Source of the DNA: Streptomyces sp. SirexAA-E
GTDB taxonomy: Bacteria > Actinomycetota > Actinomycetes > Streptomycetales > Streptomycetaceae
DNA: 64,000 nt
Assembly: GCF_000177195.2 (NCBI RefSeq)
Contig: NC_015953.1
Span: forward strand, 2,232,001 to 2,296,000
Reading direction: 5' to 3'
Part shown: positions 1 to 9,547 of the stretch, one piece after another
Numbering within the stretch: the first letter of the stretch is position 1
Layout: the number at the start of each line of letters is the position of its first letter
Position numbers and translations under genes: made by a program
Notes under the pieces: model-generated
Told to the model about the DNA's origin: nothing
What the model saw: the letters and a program-made list of their open reading frames with translations, nothing else
Databases searched by the model: none

Positions 1-1321
1 GCTCCGCGCCGAACGCCTTGGTCCGCATCGGCGTCGCGGTCCGCTCCGGGTTGACGCAGTTCACCCGGACCCCGTCCGCCGCCCACTCGTCCGACAGTGC
101 CTGGGTGAGGTTCACCATGGCGGCCTTGGTGGAGGAGTAGAGGCTGTACTCGGCGCGGCCGCGGGTGTAGCTGCTGGAGGTGTAGAGCAGCAGCTGCCCC
201 TTGGTCTCGGCCAGGTACTTGTACGAGGCGCGGGCGATCTGGACGGGCGCCAGGTAGTTGACGTTCAGCGCCTCCTGGATCGTCGCGGTGTCGGTCTCGG
301 CCAGCTTGCCGATGCGCAGCACACCCGCGGTGTTGACCACGTAGTCGATGCGCCCGGTCTCCGCGTACGCCTTGGAGAGCGCGGCGTCGACGTGCTCCGG
401 GTTCTCGACGTGCGTCCCCGTGGTGGAGCGTCCCAGTGCGTACACCTTGGCGCCGAACGACTCGGCGAGCGACGCGATGTCGGCACCGATGCCGTACGAC
501 CCGCCGAAGACCACCATCGTCTTGCCGGTGAGCAGTTCCTCGTAGCCCGCCTCACCCGCCGGCTGCGGAACGGCCGTCGAGGCCAGCTGGAACAGCTTGT
601 CCGCGATGAAGACGTCGACCGGCTGGGTGACCTTCATGTTGTACTCGTCACCCGCGACGACGTAGATCGGCACGTCCGGGAGGTACTTCAGGACCACCGA
701 ACAGTCGTCGGTGGCCTGGAAGTTGGGGTCGCCCGAGGCGACCTCGTAGGCCCGCCGGATGGTGGAGAGCTTGAACGCCTGGGGGGTCTGGCCGCGGCGC
801 AGCCGGGAGCGGTCGGGGACGTCCGTGATGAACGCGCCGTCCTCCCCGTGGGTGCGGGTCACGATGATGGTGTCGGCGGACGGGATGGCGACGTCGACGG
901 CCTGGTAGCGGTCGAGGGCGTCGACGCAGTCCTGGATGACGCGCTGGGACAGCAGCGGACGCACGGCGTCGTGGAACAGGACGTTGCGGTCCTCCCCCTC
1001 GGCCAGGCCCTCGCCGAGGGCCGCGATGGCACGCTCGGTGGTCTCGTTGCGGGTCGAGCCGCCCTCGATCACCTTGACGACCTTGGTCAGGCCGGCCTTG
1101 GCGACGATCTTCTCGACATCGGAGACATAACCCGGCGCCATCAGGACGATGACGTCGTCGATCGATTCGGCCTGCTGGAAGATGCTCAGGGTGTGCTCGA
1201 TGACCGCTTTGCCCGCGATCTTCAGCAGCTGCTTCGGTATCGACAGACCCACGCGCTGACCGGTACCGCCGGCGAGTACGACTGCCGTGGTTCGGACTTG
1301 GGCTATGTACTGCTCAGACAC
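1..1321 (-). CDS. Bifunctional cytidylyltransferase/SDR oxidoreductase, 3' end outside window
   Basis: The 440 residues present join two enzymes. The N-terminal ~230 residues are an IspD/TarI-type cytidylyltransferase with the VVLAGGTGQRVGLSIPKQ nucleotide loop near residues 13-30 and a FHDAVRP motif. The rest is a short-chain dehydrogenase with GGSYGIG (about residue 260), NTAG and the catalytic YSLYSSTK (Tyr-x3-Lys). Known fusions of this type (Haemophilus Bcs1) make CDP-ribitol for capsule or teichoic-type polymers, so a CDP-polyol role in wall-polymer synthesis is inferred. The GTG start at 1321 is chosen because an AAGGTAGG ribosome site lies just upstream and the reading starts MSEQYIAQ. 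Perhaps 20 C-terminal residues lie beyond position 1. Confidence 0.85.
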   Translation of the reverse strand, partial: MSEQYIAQVRTTAVVLAGGTGQRVGLSIPKQLLKIAGKAVIEHTLSIFQQAESIDDVIVLMAPGYVSDVEKIVAKAGLTKVVKVIEGGSTRNETTERAIAALGEGLAEGEDRNVLFHDAVRPLLSQRVIQDCVDALDRYQAVDVAIPSADTIIVTRTHGEDGAFITDVPDRSRLRRGQTPQAFKLSTIRRAYEVASGDPNFQATDDCSVVLKYLPDVPIYVVAGDEYNMKVTQPVDVFIADKLFQLASTAVPQPAGEAGYEELLTGKTMVVFGGSYGIGADIASLAESFGAKVYALGRSTTGTHVENPEHVDAALSKAYAETGRIDYVVNTAGVLRIGKLAETDTATIQEALNVNYLAPVQIARASYKYLAETKGQLLLYTSSSYTRGRAEYSLYSSTKAAMVNLTQALSDEWAADGVRVNCVNPERTATPMRTKAFGAE

Positions 1322-1358
1322 AGACGACCTACCTTGCGAGGGCTGGGGAACATCCCGA

Positions 1359-1387
1359 TGGTTACACTCTCCGTTACCATCTCGCAA
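1359..1387 (-). promoter_or_regulatory. Putative sigma-70-type promoter of the cytidylyltransferase gene
   Basis: On the minus strand TTGCGA (1382-1387) and TAACCA (1359-1364) are separated by exactly 17 bp, about 38 bp before the GTG start. The promoter is enclosed by the perfect 10-bp inverted repeat ACCTTGCGAG (1331-1340) / CTCGCAAGGT (1381-1390). It also contains the smaller dyad ATGGT/ACCAT (1358-1362/1376-1380). The outer arms overlap the -35 box and the ribosome site, as an operator would. Confidence 0.55.
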
Positions 1388-1390
1388 GGT

Positions 1391-1598
1391 GGACGTCGAG
1401 TCCGCCTCACCCGCCGAACACCTGCTGTTCCCCGGTCACACAGGGGAAACACCGGCACCCGAGGCGTGCGACCAGGTGACCGACACCACACGGGTGAGCG
1501 GAATGAAGCACCCATGAGCGGGCAAGGCCGCGCCCGTTTTCACCCGGGCGGCTCATCAGCCCTCCACCCGGTCGGCTCATCGGCGCCCTGACGCACGA
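1391..1598. other. Intergenic stretch between obg and cytidylyltransferase gene
   Basis: Together with the adjacent promoter and terminator this makes a gene-free gap of 322 bp (1322-1643). Apart from those two sites I see only a short imperfect direct repeat (CACCCGG..CGGCTCATC, around 1541 and 1565). No RNA gene or ORF with coding character is visible. Confidence 0.4.
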
Positions 1599-1627
1599 CC
1601 GGGCGGCAGAGGATCTCCGCCGCCCGG
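1599..1627 (-). terminator. Hairpin after obg
   Basis: CCGGGCGGC (1599-1607) pairs perfectly with GCCGCCCGG (1619-1627) around an 11-nt loop. It starts 17 nt past the obg stop codon. There is no U-run, which is usual for Streptomyces terminators. Confidence 0.6.
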
Positions 1628-1643
1628 CCCGCACACCACGCGC

Positions 1644-3086
1644 TCAGTCGCGGAAGGGCTCGAACCCCTCGTACTCGGCCTGTGCGTCGTCGCGCTCGGA
1701 CTCGCGCTCGCGGCGTCGCTGCGCGGCGGGGCGCGGCTCCTCCAGGCGGTGGTCCTCACCACGGCGGCCCAGCATCTCGGCACCGGCCGTCACGGTCGGC
1801 TCCCAGTCGAAGACGACCGCGTTGTCCTCGGGTCCGATGGCCACGCCGTCGCCGGCCCGGGCACCCGCCTTGCGCAGCTCGTCCTCGACACCGAGGCGGT
1901 TGAGCCGGTCGGCGAGGTAGCCCACGGCCTCGTCGTTGTTGAAGTCGGTCTGGCGGATCCAGCGTTCGGGCTTCTCGCCGCGCACGCGGTAGATGCCGTC
2001 GTCCTCCACGGTCACGGTGAACCCGGCGTCGTCGACGGCCTTGGGACGGATGACGACCCGCGTCGACTCCTCCACCGGCTTCGCCGCACGCGCCTCGGCG
2101 ATGATCCCGGCGAGCGCGTACGAGAGCTCGTTGAGCCCCTTGTGCGCGATGGCCGAGACCTCGAAGACGCGGTAGCCGCGCGCCTCCAGGTCCGGGCGGA
2201 TCATGTCGGCGAGGTCCTGGCCGTCGGGGATGTCGACCTTGTTCAGGGCGACGATGCGCGGACGGTTCTCCAGCCCGCCGTACAGCCGCAGCTCCTCCTC
2301 GATCATGTCGAGGTCGGAGACGGGGTCGCGGTCCGACTCGAGCGTCGCGGTGTCCAGGACGTGCACGAGCACGGAGCAGCGCTCCACGTGCCGCAGGAAC
2401 TCCAGCCCGAGGCCCTTGCCCTGGCTGGCGCCCGGGATGAGCCCGGGGACGTCCGCGATGGTGTAGACGGTCGAACCGGCCGTCACGACGCCCAGGTTGG
2501 GCACGAGGGTCGTGAACGGGTAGTCGGCGATCTTCGGCTTGGCCGCGGAGAGCACCGAGATCAGCGAGGACTTGCCGGCGCTCGGGTAGCCGACGAGGGC
2601 GACGTCGGCGACGGTCTTGAGCTCCAGGACGATGTCACGGCTCTCGCCCGGCTCACCGAGCAGCGCGAAACCGGGTGCCTTGCGGCGGGCGGAGGCCAGC
2701 GCCGCATTGCCGAGGCCACCGCGGCCGCCCTGGCCGGCGACGAAGGTGGTGCCCTGGCCGACCAGGTCCGCGAGGACGTTGCCGGCCTTGTCGAGGACGA
2801 CCGTGCCGTCCGGGACGGGCAGCACCAGGTCCTGGCCGTCCTTGCCGGAACGGTTGTCACCCGCGCCGGGCTGACCGTTGGTGGCCTTGCGGTGGGGGTG
2901 GTGGTGGTAGTCCAGCAGCGTGGTGACGGACTGCTCGACGACGAGGATCACATCGCCGCCGCGCCCGCCGTTGCCCCCGTCGGGACCGCCCAGCGGCTTG
3001 AACTTCTCACGGTGTACGGAGGCCACGCCGTGGCCTCCGTTACCCGCGGCGGCATGCAGCTCGACGCGGTCCACGAAGGTGGTCAT
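1644..3086 (-). CDS. obg: GTPase Obg/CgtA
   Basis: A 480-residue Obg GTPase, which acts in 50S ribosome assembly; in Streptomyces Obg is tied to the onset of differentiation. The glycine-rich Obg fold spans the first ~158 residues ([14 protein letters not shown] near 32-45). The G domain follows with P-loop GYPSAGKSS (about 165), DVPGLI, NKVD and SAIAHKG. An OCT domain lies at about 340-425, followed by a charged ~50-residue tail. The ATG is preceded by GGAGG. It lies downstream of rplU and rpmA, the conserved order, but is separated from rpmA by a strong hairpin (3143-3195) that should lower its expression relative to the ribosomal proteins. Confidence 0.97.
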   Translation of the reverse strand: MTTFVDRVELHAAAGNGGHGVASVHREKFKPLGGPDGGNGGRGGDVILVVEQSVTTLLDYHHHPHRKATNGQPGAGDNRSGKDGQDLVLPVPDGTVVLDKAGNVLADLVGQGTTFVAGQGGRGGLGNAALASARRKAPGFALLGEPGESRDIVLELKTVADVALVGYPSAGKSSLISVLSAAKPKIADYPFTTLVPNLGVVTAGSTVYTIADVPGLIPGASQGKGLGLEFLRHVERCSVLVHVLDTATLESDRDPVSDLDMIEEELRLYGGLENRPRIVALNKVDIPDGQDLADMIRPDLEARGYRVFEVSAIAHKGLNELSYALAGIIAEARAAKPVEESTRVVIRPKAVDDAGFTVTVEDDGIYRVRGEKPERWIRQTDFNNDEAVGYLADRLNRLGVEDELRKAGARAGDGVAIGPEDNAVVFDWEPTVTAGAEMLGRRGEDHRLEEPRPAAQRRRERESERDDAQAEYEGFEPFRD

Positions 3087-3142
3087 GGTTGGTGCCTCCA
3101 GGTACTGCGGATAAATACGGGAATGTCTTTTGACGTAACGCG

Positions 3143-3195
3143 CCGAGGGCGGACCCGCTTCCCCGGTTACCGGGAAAGCTGGGATCCGCCCTCGG
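3143..3195 (-). terminator. Attenuator-like hairpin between rpmA and obg
   Basis: CCGAGGGCGGA (3143-3153) and TCCGCCCTCGG (3185-3195) form a perfect 11-bp stem. The 31-nt interior folds again through its CCCGCTTCCCCGG / CCGGGAAAGCTGGG halves. It lies between two co-oriented genes, so it is more likely a partial terminator or processing site than an operon end. Confidence 0.65.
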
Positions 3196-3226
3196 AAGGT
3201 GCTGTGTCGTTCGGCCGGTGCCTGGA

Positions 3227-3484
3227 TCAGGCAGCGACGGGAACGATGTTCACGACCTTGCGGCCACGGTGCGTACCGAACTCCACCGCACCGGCGGTCA
3301 GCGCGAACAGCGTGTCGTCGCCGCCACGGCCGACGCCCGTGCCCGGGTGGAAGTGGGTACCGCGCTGGCGGACCAGGATCTCACCGGCGTTGACGGCCTG
3401 ACCGCCGAAGCGCTTCACGCCGAGCCGCTGAGCGTTGGAATCGCGCCCGTTCCGAGTGGACGATGCGCCCTTCTTGTGTGCCAT
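3227..3484 (-). CDS. rpmA: 50S ribosomal protein L27
   Basis: An 85-residue protein starting [16 protein letters not shown], the classic L27 N-terminus that reaches the peptidyl-transferase centre. The conserved body [20 protein letters not shown] and RGTHFHPG follows, and the length is normal. The N-terminus has no cleavable extension of the kind found in Firmicutes. It starts 14 bp after rplU, so the two are cotranscribed. Confidence 0.98.
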   Translation of the reverse strand: MAHKKGASSTRNGRDSNAQRLGVKRFGGQAVNAGEILVRQRGTHFHPGTGVGRGGDDTLFALTAGAVEFGTHRGRKVVNIVPVAA

Positions 3485-3498
3485 GTGTTCTCAGTCCC

Positions 3499-3819
3499 TT
3501 ACTTCGCAGCCGCGGGGATGCCGGTGACCTTGATCGCCGTGTACTGCTGGCGGTGACCCTGGCGGCGGCGGTAACCGGTCTTGTTCTTGTAGCGAAGGAT
3601 GTCGATCTTCGCGCCCTTGTGGTGGTCCACGACCTCGGCCTGGACCTTGATGCCGTCCAGGACCCACGGGTCGCTGGTCACGGCGTCGCCGTCGACAACG
3701 AGCAGGGTCGAGAGCTCGACCGTGTCGCCAACCTTGGCGGTGGAAATCTTGTCAACCTCAACGATGTCGCCGACAGCAACCTTGTGCTGGCGACCACCGC
3801 TGCGCACGATGGCGTACAC
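3499..3819 (-). CDS. rplU: 50S ribosomal protein L21
   Basis: A 106-residue L21, which binds 23S rRNA near L20. The sequence [20 protein letters not shown] through to [19 protein letters not shown] is typical throughout. The GTG at 3819 is preferred: it gives the family N-terminus and is preceded by a GAGAGAGA purine run, whereas the longer open frame upstream has no L21 homology. It is the first gene of rplU-rpmA-obg, with a promoter about 150 nt upstream. Confidence 0.97.
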   Translation of the reverse strand: MYAIVRSGGRQHKVAVGDIVEVDKISTAKVGDTVELSTLLVVDGDAVTSDPWVLDGIKVQAEVVDHHKGAKIDILRYKNKTGYRRRQGHRQQYTAIKVTGIPAAAK

Positions 3820-3977
3820 GCGGATCTCTCTCTCACTCGGAACGGATCCCCTGATGCCAGCCGCCCGCACGGGCCGGGGCCCGCGACAGTCCGGAAGGAT
3901 GAGCGGCCTCCCCCGGGGACGGATCACCGGGAGGGATGTGCTCAGGGGGTAGGCGCACACAGACACGCCGATACGCA

Positions 3978-4007
3978 AGGTTACGGGGCGGGGCACGAGG
4001 AGGTCAA
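3978..4007 (-). promoter_or_regulatory. Probable promoter of rplU-rpmA-obg
   Basis: On the minus strand TTGACC (4002-4007) and TAACCT (3978-3983) are separated by 18 bp, a good housekeeping sigma (HrdB) match. Transcription should begin near 3971, giving a ~150-nt leader before rplU. I see no recognisable L21-leader fold, though one could be hidden in this GC-rich stretch. Confidence 0.65.
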
Positions 4008-4054
4008 ACCGGCCCCCGCACGGCCTGTACGGGTGTGCGGCCGGTGCCCCGAGG

Positions 4055-4102
4055 ACGCGTGCGGGTCCCGCCTCGACCGGTCGAGGCGGGACCCGCACGC
4101 GT
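4055..4102 (-). terminator. 48-bp perfect palindrome after the RNase E gene
   Basis: Twenty-two bases (4055-4076) are repeated exactly as the reverse complement at 4081-4102, around a CCGG centre that is itself palindromic. It begins 17 bp past the RNase E stop and before the rplU promoter, so it should insulate the two units. The stem is unusually long and has no mismatch. Confidence 0.75.
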
Positions 4103-4119
4103 CACTTCCCGGCCGTCCT

Positions 4120-7100
4120 CTAGAGGTCGGTCGAGGCCGTCACGGAAGGCGACGACTGCTCGGCTGCGACGGTCTTCTTCGTCGCTGCCTTCTTCGTCGT
4201 CTTCTTCGCCGTGGTCTTCTTCGCGGCGGTCTTCTTGGCGGTCGTCGTCTTGGCAGCCGTCTTCTTGGCGGCCGCCTTCTTCGCCGGGGCCTTCTTGGCG
4301 GTCTTACGGACCGCCTTCTTGGCCGGCGCCTCGCCGTCCTCGACCGGACCGTCCGCGGCCGGGGCCTCGGACGCGCCGTCGGTGGCGCCCTGTTCGGCCG
4401 CCGGGGTCTCCGCGACCACGACGACCTCCGCTGCCTCGGCGCCTTCCGGTGAACCGGCCGGGGCGGTGGCCTTGCGGGTCGCCCGGCGGCGGGCACGCGG
4501 CGGGGCGGCCGACGCGGCCTCCTCCTCTGCGGCCGGAGCCTGCGGTGCGGCGGCGGGCGCCTCGGTGGCCGGCGGCGGGGCCACCGGGTCCTCCATCGCG
4601 ACCGGTTCCGCCGCCGGCTCGACCGGCCGGACCGGCTGCGGCACGTCGGCCTGCTTCGGCGAACCCGCCGGGGCGGTCGCCTTACGGGTGGCACGACGGC
4701 GCGTGCGGGCCGGGGGCGCGGCCTCGGTGACCGTGTCGGCCTCAGGGGCGGCTACGGCGTCGGGGGCCGCCTGCGGGGCCTGGTCCGCGGGCTCGGGCCG
4801 CCGCGGCTCGGCCTCGGCGGGTGCCGGAGCGGGCTCGGCCGCCGGAGCGGGCGCCTGCGGGGTGCCGGCCGGAGCCGTCACCTTGCGGGTCGCACGCCGG
4901 CGGCCACGGCCGCGGGTCGCCGCCTCGGCCTCGGCCGGGCTGCTGTACAGCTCCTCGTCCGCTGCGAAGTCCGGCTCGGGCAGCGCGAGGGGGGCGGCCA
5001 CCTCCGCGGCCACCTCGGCCTCGGTCTCGGCCGGGTGCTCGGCGTGATCGTGGTCGTGCTGCTGTGCCTGCTGCTCGTGCTCGTGGTCGTGTCCGGCGCC
5101 GCCGCGGCCGCGCTTCTTGGACTTCTTGCCGCCGCCACCGCCACCCGTGGTCGTGGGCTGCTCCATGTGCACGATGACACCGCGTCCGTTGCAGTGGACG
5201 CAGGTCTCGGAGAAGGACTCCAGCAGCCCCTGGCCCACCCGCTTACGGGTCATCTGGACGAGGCCCAGCGACGTGACCTCGGCGACCTGGTGCTTCGTAC
5301 GGTCGCGTCCCAGGCACTCCAGCAGGCGCCGCAGCACCAGGTCCCGGTTGGACTCCAGCACCATGTCGATGAAGTCGACGACGACGATGCCGCCGAGGTC
5401 GCGCAGCCGCAACTGACGCACGATCTCCTCGGCCGCCTCCAGGTTGTTCTTGGTGACGGTCTCCTCGAGGTTTCCGCCCTGGCCGGTGAACTTGCCGGTG
5501 TTGACGTCGACGACGACCATCGCCTCGGTCTTGTCGATCACCAGCGAACCGCCGCTCGGCAGGTAGACCTTGCGGTCCAGCGCCTTCATCAGCTGCTCGT
5601 CGATGCGGTACGTCGCGAAGACGTCGACCTCGGAGGTCCAGCGCGACAGCCGGTCGCTGAGGTCCGGTGCCACCTGCGAGACGTAGCCGTGGATGGTCTC
5701 CCAGGCGTCGTCACCGCTGACGATGACCTTCGAGAAGTCCTCGTTGAAGATGTCGCGGACCACCCGGACCGTCATGTCCGGCTCGCCGTAGAGCAGCGTC
5801 GGCGCGTTGGAGCTGGTGGTGCCCTTCGCCTTCTGCTGGATCTCGTCCCACTGGCCCTGGAGCCGCTCGACGTCGCGGCGCAGCTCGTCCTCGCTGGCGC
5901 CTTCGGCGGCGGTGCGCACGATGACGCCCGCGTCCTCGGGGACGATCTTCTTGAGGATGGTCTTCAGCCGGGCGCGCTCGGTGTCGGGCAGCTTGCGGCT
6001 GATCCCGGTCATCGAGCCCTCGGGCACGTAGACCAGGTAGCGGCCGGGCAGCGAGACCTGGCTCGTGAGGCGGGCGCCCTTGTGGCCGATCGGGTCCTTC
6101 GTCACCTGGACGAGCACGGACTGGCCGGACTTCAGCGCGCTCTCGATGCGGCGCGGCCCGTGGGCCATGCCGAGCGCCTCGAAGTTGACCTCACCGGCGT
6201 ACAGGACGGCGTTGCGGCCCTTGCCGATGTCGACGAACGCGGCCTCCATGGACGGCAGGACGTTCTGCACCTTGCCCAGGTAGACGTTGCCGACGTAGCT
6301 GGTGGCCTGCTCCTTGTTGACGTAGTGCTCGACGAGCACGTTGTCCTCGAGGACGCCGATCTGGGTGCGCTCGCCGCTCTGGCGGACGACCATGACGCGC
6401 TCGACCGCCTCACGGCGGGCCAGGAACTCGGCCTCGGTGATGATCGGGACGCGGCGGCGGCCCTGCTCGCGGCCCTCGCGGCGGCGCTGCTTCTTGGCCT
6501 CCATGCGGGTCGAGCCCTTGATGGACTGGACCTCGTCGAAGCCGGTACCGGGCTCGCGCTCGGCTTCCTTCTTGCGCGGCTCGCGGACCTTGACGACCGT
6601 ACGCTCCGGGTCGTCGGCGCCCGTACCGGTGCCCATGTCCTCGCCCGAGGCGTCCCCGCTGCGGCGGCGACGACGGCGGCGGCGACGGCTGCTGCTGGAG
6701 CCGGACGCGGAGGAGTCGTGGTCCTCGTCCTCGTCCTGGGCCGCCTGCTCGTCGTCGGACCTGTCGGCGGCGGACTCGTCGTGCTGCTCGTTGTCCTCGG
6801 TGTCGCCCGCCTCGCCCCGGCGGCGGCGACGGCCACCGCGGCGGCGACGGCGGGAGGGCCGGTCGCCGTACTCGTCGGACTCGTCACCGTCGTGCTCGGT
6901 GTCGGTGTCCGCCTCGGCCTCGTGCTCGTCCTCGGCGGGGAGGGTGACGGGGGTCGCGGCCGGCTCGGTCTCGACGGCCTCGCCACGGCGGCGACGGCGG
7001 CGGCGCGAGCCGCCCTGCGGTGCGGCCTCGGTGTCCTGCGCGGGCGCCGCGGTCTCGGCGGCCGGCTCGGCGGCGGGCTGTACGCCCCCGGCCTTGCGCG

Positions 7101-8412
7101 GCGACCGGTCCTGGACCTTCGGCTCCTCGTACGTGTCGCTGTCGTCGTCGTACGGCGACCCGGAGGCGGCAGCGGCGGCGGCCGCGGTCTCCGGGGTCTG
7201 GAACATCGGCTCGGAGAAGACCGGGGCCTGGAAGACGGCCACGGCGGGGCGCGCCGCGCGGCGGCCCTTGCGCACGGGCTCCTCGGTCTTGGCGGTGAAC
7301 TCCGGGCGGCCCGCGGGAGCGGTGGCCCGGCGGCGCTGGCGTCCCCGAGGGGCCGCCTCCTCGACCTCGTCGGCCTCGGCGGCGAGTTCCTCGGCGACGG
7401 CGGCGGGCAGGCTCTCGCCGGTCTCGGCGGCATCGGCCTCGACGACCTCGGCGGGGGCCTGCGGGGCACCGGCCGGGGCGGTCGCCTTACGGGTCGCGCG
7501 GCGGCGGCCACGGGGTGCTTCGGCGGCGGGCGCCTCGGCGACCGGTTCGGCGGCGGATGCCTCGGCGGCCGGGGTCGCGGCGGGCTCGGCGGCCGGCTCG
7601 GACGTCTCGGTGTCCGGGGCCGCAGCGGTCTGCCGTGCGCCCTGGGGTGTCCCGGCCGGAGCCGAGGCACGGCGACGGCCACGTCCGCGCGGGGCGGCGG
7701 CGGGCTCGGCCACGGGGGCCTCCTGGACGGCGGGCTCGGTGACAGCGGGCTCGGTGACGGCGGGCTCGGCGGCCGGGGCCGGCTCGGCCACGACGACGTC
7801 CTCGGTCCCGGCGGGCTGCGGGGACCCGGCCGGCGCGGTCGCCTTACGGGTCGCGCGGCGGCGGCCACGGGGCGCGGCCACGGGTGCCGGCTCCACAGCC
7901 TCTCCGGTCTCCTCGGTCTCCTCCGCCTCGTCGGTCACGGCGGCCTCGGCCGGTGCCTCGACGGGCTTGGGCGCACCCGCGGGGGCGGTCGCCTTACGGG
8001 TGGCCCGGCGGCGCGGACGTGCGGCCGGAGCGGCCTCGACGGCTTCCGCGACCTCGTCCTGCTCCACGGCTCCGGTCGGCGTGTCCTGCGTCTCGGCAGC
8101 CGGAGCGGGGGCGGCGGCGGGCTCCACGACCTCGGCGGTCTGCGGAGCGCCCGCCGGAGCGGTGGCCTTGCGGACCGCACGGCGGCGGGGGCGCGCCGGG
8201 GGCACGGTCTCCGGCTCGGCGGGGGCTGCCGGGGTGTCCTCGGCCGGTATGGCCGGCGTGACGTCCTCGGCGGCGGCCGCACCGGGCGCGCCCGAGGGCG
8301 GACCGGCCGGGCGGGAGGCCGCGCGGCGCCTGCGGCGCGGCGGCAGCTTGTCGCCGGGCGCGTTGTTCTCTTCGGTGTTCCCGGTCGTACCGGGTTCGTT
8401 CGGCTCGTGCAT
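4120..8412 (-). CDS. rne: Ribonuclease E/G family protein (RNase ES-like)
   Basis: A 1430-residue endoribonuclease for mRNA decay and rRNA processing. The catalytic core lies between about residues 660 and 1140. It has an S1 domain ([20 protein letters not shown]), the DNase-I-like acidic sites in [11 protein letters not shown] and VVVDFIDM, and the zinc-link CVHCNGRG. As in Streptomyces RNase ES, long disordered arms lie on both sides rather than only C-terminally. The N-arm holds Glu/Ala-rich spacers with about six basic repeats of the [13 protein letters not shown] type plus Arg clusters, and the C-arm holds three more. The end is a Lys/Ala-rich histone-H1-like tail (AKKTAAKK). The ATG at 8412 (MHEPNEP) is preferred over an upstream in-frame start whose extra residues look non-coding. 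Confidence 0.93.
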   Translation of the reverse strand: MHEPNEPGTTGNTEENNAPGDKLPPRRRRRAASRPAGPPSGAPGAAAAEDVTPAIPAEDTPAAPAEPETVPPARPRRRAVRKATAPAGAPQTAEVVEPAAAPAPAAETQDTPTGAVEQDEVAEAVEAAPAARPRRRATRKATAPAGAPKPVEAPAEAAVTDEAEETEETGEAVEPAPVAAPRGRRRATRKATAPAGSPQPAGTEDVVVAEPAPAAEPAVTEPAVTEPAVQEAPVAEPAAAPRGRGRRRASAPAGTPQGARQTAAAPDTETSEPAAEPAATPAAEASAAEPVAEAPAAEAPRGRRRATRKATAPAGAPQAPAEVVEADAAETGESLPAAVAEELAAEADEVEEAAPRGRQRRRATAPAGRPEFTAKTEEPVRKGRRAARPAVAVFQAPVFSEPMFQTPETAAAAAAASGSPYDDDSDTYEEPKVQDRSPRKAGGVQPAAEPAAETAAPAQDTEAAPQGGSRRRRRRRGEAVETEPAATPVTLPAEDEHEAEADTDTEHDGDESDEYGDRPSRRRRRGGRRRRRGEAGDTEDNEQHDESAADRSDDEQAAQDEDEDHDSSASGSSSSRRRRRRRRRSGDASGEDMGTGTGADDPERTVVKVREPRKKEAEREPGTGFDEVQSIKGSTRMEAKKQRRREGREQGRRRVPIITEAEFLARREAVERVMVVRQSGERTQIGVLEDNVLVEHYVNKEQATSYVGNVYLGKVQNVLPSMEAAFVDIGKGRNAVLYAGEVNFEALGMAHGPRRIESALKSGQSVLVQVTKDPIGHKGARLTSQVSLPGRYLVYVPEGSMTGISRKLPDTERARLKTILKKIVPEDAGVIVRTAAEGASEDELRRDVERLQGQWDEIQQKAKGTTSSNAPTLLYGEPDMTVRVVRDIFNEDFSKVIVSGDDAWETIHGYVSQVAPDLSDRLSRWTSEVDVFATYRIDEQLMKALDRKVYLPSGGSLVIDKTEAMVVVDVNTGKFTGQGGNLEETVTKNNLEAAEEIVRQLRLRDLGGIVVVDFIDMVLESNRDLVLRRLLECLGRDRTKHQVAEVTSLGLVQMTRKRVGQGLLESFSETCVHCNGRGVIVHMEQPTTTGGGGGGKKSKKRGRGGAGHDHEHEQQAQQHDHDHAEHPAETEAEVAAEVAAPLALPEPDFAADEELYSSPAEAEAATRGRGRRRATRKVTAPAGTPQAPAPAAEPAPAPAEAEPRRPEPADQAPQAAPDAVAAPEADTVTEAAPPARTRRRATRKATAPAGSPKQADVPQPVRPVEPAAEPVAMEDPVAPPPATEAPAAAPQAPAAEEEAASAAPPRARRRATRKATAPAGSPEGAEAAEVVVVAETPAAEQGATDGASEAPAADGPVEDGEAPAKKAVRKTAKKAPAKKAAAKKTAAKTTTAKKTAAKKTTAKKTTKKAATKKTVAAEQSSPSVTASTDL

Positions 8413-8638
8413 GCGGGCGGTTCTCCCGTCGCGCTCCCGGGCGCCGCGTCTGATTCCGGTCGGGCCGCTTCGCGTGATGTGCGCGTCACGCCCTCCGGGG
8501 CGCGGGCGCCGCACGGGAGCTGATGTATGGCTCGCCGGTTCCGTACGCGGTACGCACGGCCTGGCGAAAGTCTTGTGGGGCGGTGCGCGGCCCGACCCAG
8601 GTGGTTCCCGGATCCGAGGGCTGCGCTACGACGACCGC

Positions 8639-9547
8639 CTACGCGGAGACCGCACCGTCGGTCGCCGTCGCGACGGCGGCCCGGTCGGCCGGGATGGAAT
8701 CGGCCGGGGCCGCCTCGCGGTCAGGCGCGAGCGGGTCGGTCACCGTGCCGGACTCCTCGTCGAAGAGCCCCTGCGCCAGCCTGGTCACCGCTGCGGGGAC
8801 CGGCGGCGCCAGGTCGGCCACAGCTCGGAGACCGGACAGGACGTCGTCGGGTCGCACGGCGGGTGTCTCGTGCCGCACAACCAGCCGCAGTATCGCACAA
8901 GGCGTGTCCTGGGACCTATCAGGCTGTGGATCGTGCGCCTCCAGGGCGACGACGGCCGCGCGGGCGTCGAAGCTGCGCATCCCGTTCTTCGCCCGGCGCT
9001 GTACCTCGACCGCGTCGGCGGCCAGGAATGCCTCCACGGCCTTGCGCGCGTCCTCGACCGCGACCCCGTCCAGCCGCAGCTCCCAGACGGAGGCGGTCAG
9101 CCGGTCGGCGAGGCCCGAGGTGCGAGCCTCCACGGCGTCGGTGATGTCGAGGCCGTCGGGCAGCGACTGGTTGAGCAGGTCGCGCAGGACGGCCGGATCC
9201 CGTGCCTCGGTGAGGGCGATCTCCAGGAACTCGGCCTCGCTGCCCGTACCGGTGGGGGCGGCGTTGGCGTAGGAGACCTTGGGGTGCGGGGTGAAACCCG
9301 CGGAGTAGGCCATGGGCACCTCGGAGCGGCGCAGCGCCCGCTCGAAGGCACGCTGGAAGTCTCGGTGGCTGGTGAACCGGAGGCGGCCCCGCTTGGTGTA
9401 GCGCAGTCGGATGCGCTGCACCGCCGGTGCGGGCGGCGGGCCTTCGGGCTGTCGCTTGCCCAGTGGTTCTTCTCCTCGGTGCGGGGCGGACGCGGTGGCG
9501 TACCGCCCACGAAGTACGGGGTGCCCCGGGGTGCCGCTCCGGCTCAC
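8639..9547 (-). CDS. TIGR03936 family radical-SAM-associated protein
   Basis: A 302-residue protein of the TIGR03936/DUF2344 family, recognised by RIRLRYTKRGRLRFTSHRDF and AGFTPHPKVSYANAAPTGTGSEAE. The function is unknown. The family accompanies TIGR03960 radical SAM proteins and RNase E/G, as here, which suggests RNA or ribosome work. The GTG at 9547 overlaps the stop of the upstream membrane-protein gene as GTGA, arguing for coupled translation. A later CTG (LGKRQPEG) preceded by GAGGAG is an alternative start. The C-terminal ~40 residues are low-complexity Ala/Asp. Confidence 0.85.
   Translation of the reverse strand: MSRSGTPGHPVLRGRYATASAPHRGEEPLGKRQPEGPPPAPAVQRIRLRYTKRGRLRFTSHRDFQRAFERALRRSEVPMAYSAGFTPHPKVSYANAAPTGTGSEAEFLEIALTEARDPAVLRDLLNQSLPDGLDITDAVEARTSGLADRLTASVWELRLDGVAVEDARKAVEAFLAADAVEVQRRAKNGMRSFDARAAVVALEAHDPQPDRSQDTPCAILRLVVRHETPAVRPDDVLSGLRAVADLAPPVPAAVTRLAQGLFDEESGTVTDPLAPDREAAPADSIPADRAAVATATDGAVSA

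Noticed and set aside
392..1591. Long open frame on the plus strand over the cytidylyltransferase gene
   Set aside because: It is the antisense shadow of a strongly supported minus-strand enzyme. Its protein shows only GC-driven Asp/Val/Gly/Arg composition and no motifs.
3820..3971. An L21 leader RNA in the ~150-nt rplU leader
   Set aside because: The leader length would allow it, but I could not recognise the known structure, and hairpins are easily found by chance at this GC content.
5035..8523. 1162-residue plus-strand frame opposite the RNase E gene
   Set aside because: It is low-complexity Gly/Leu/Arg sequence produced by the antisense of the repeat arms, with no start signal or domain.
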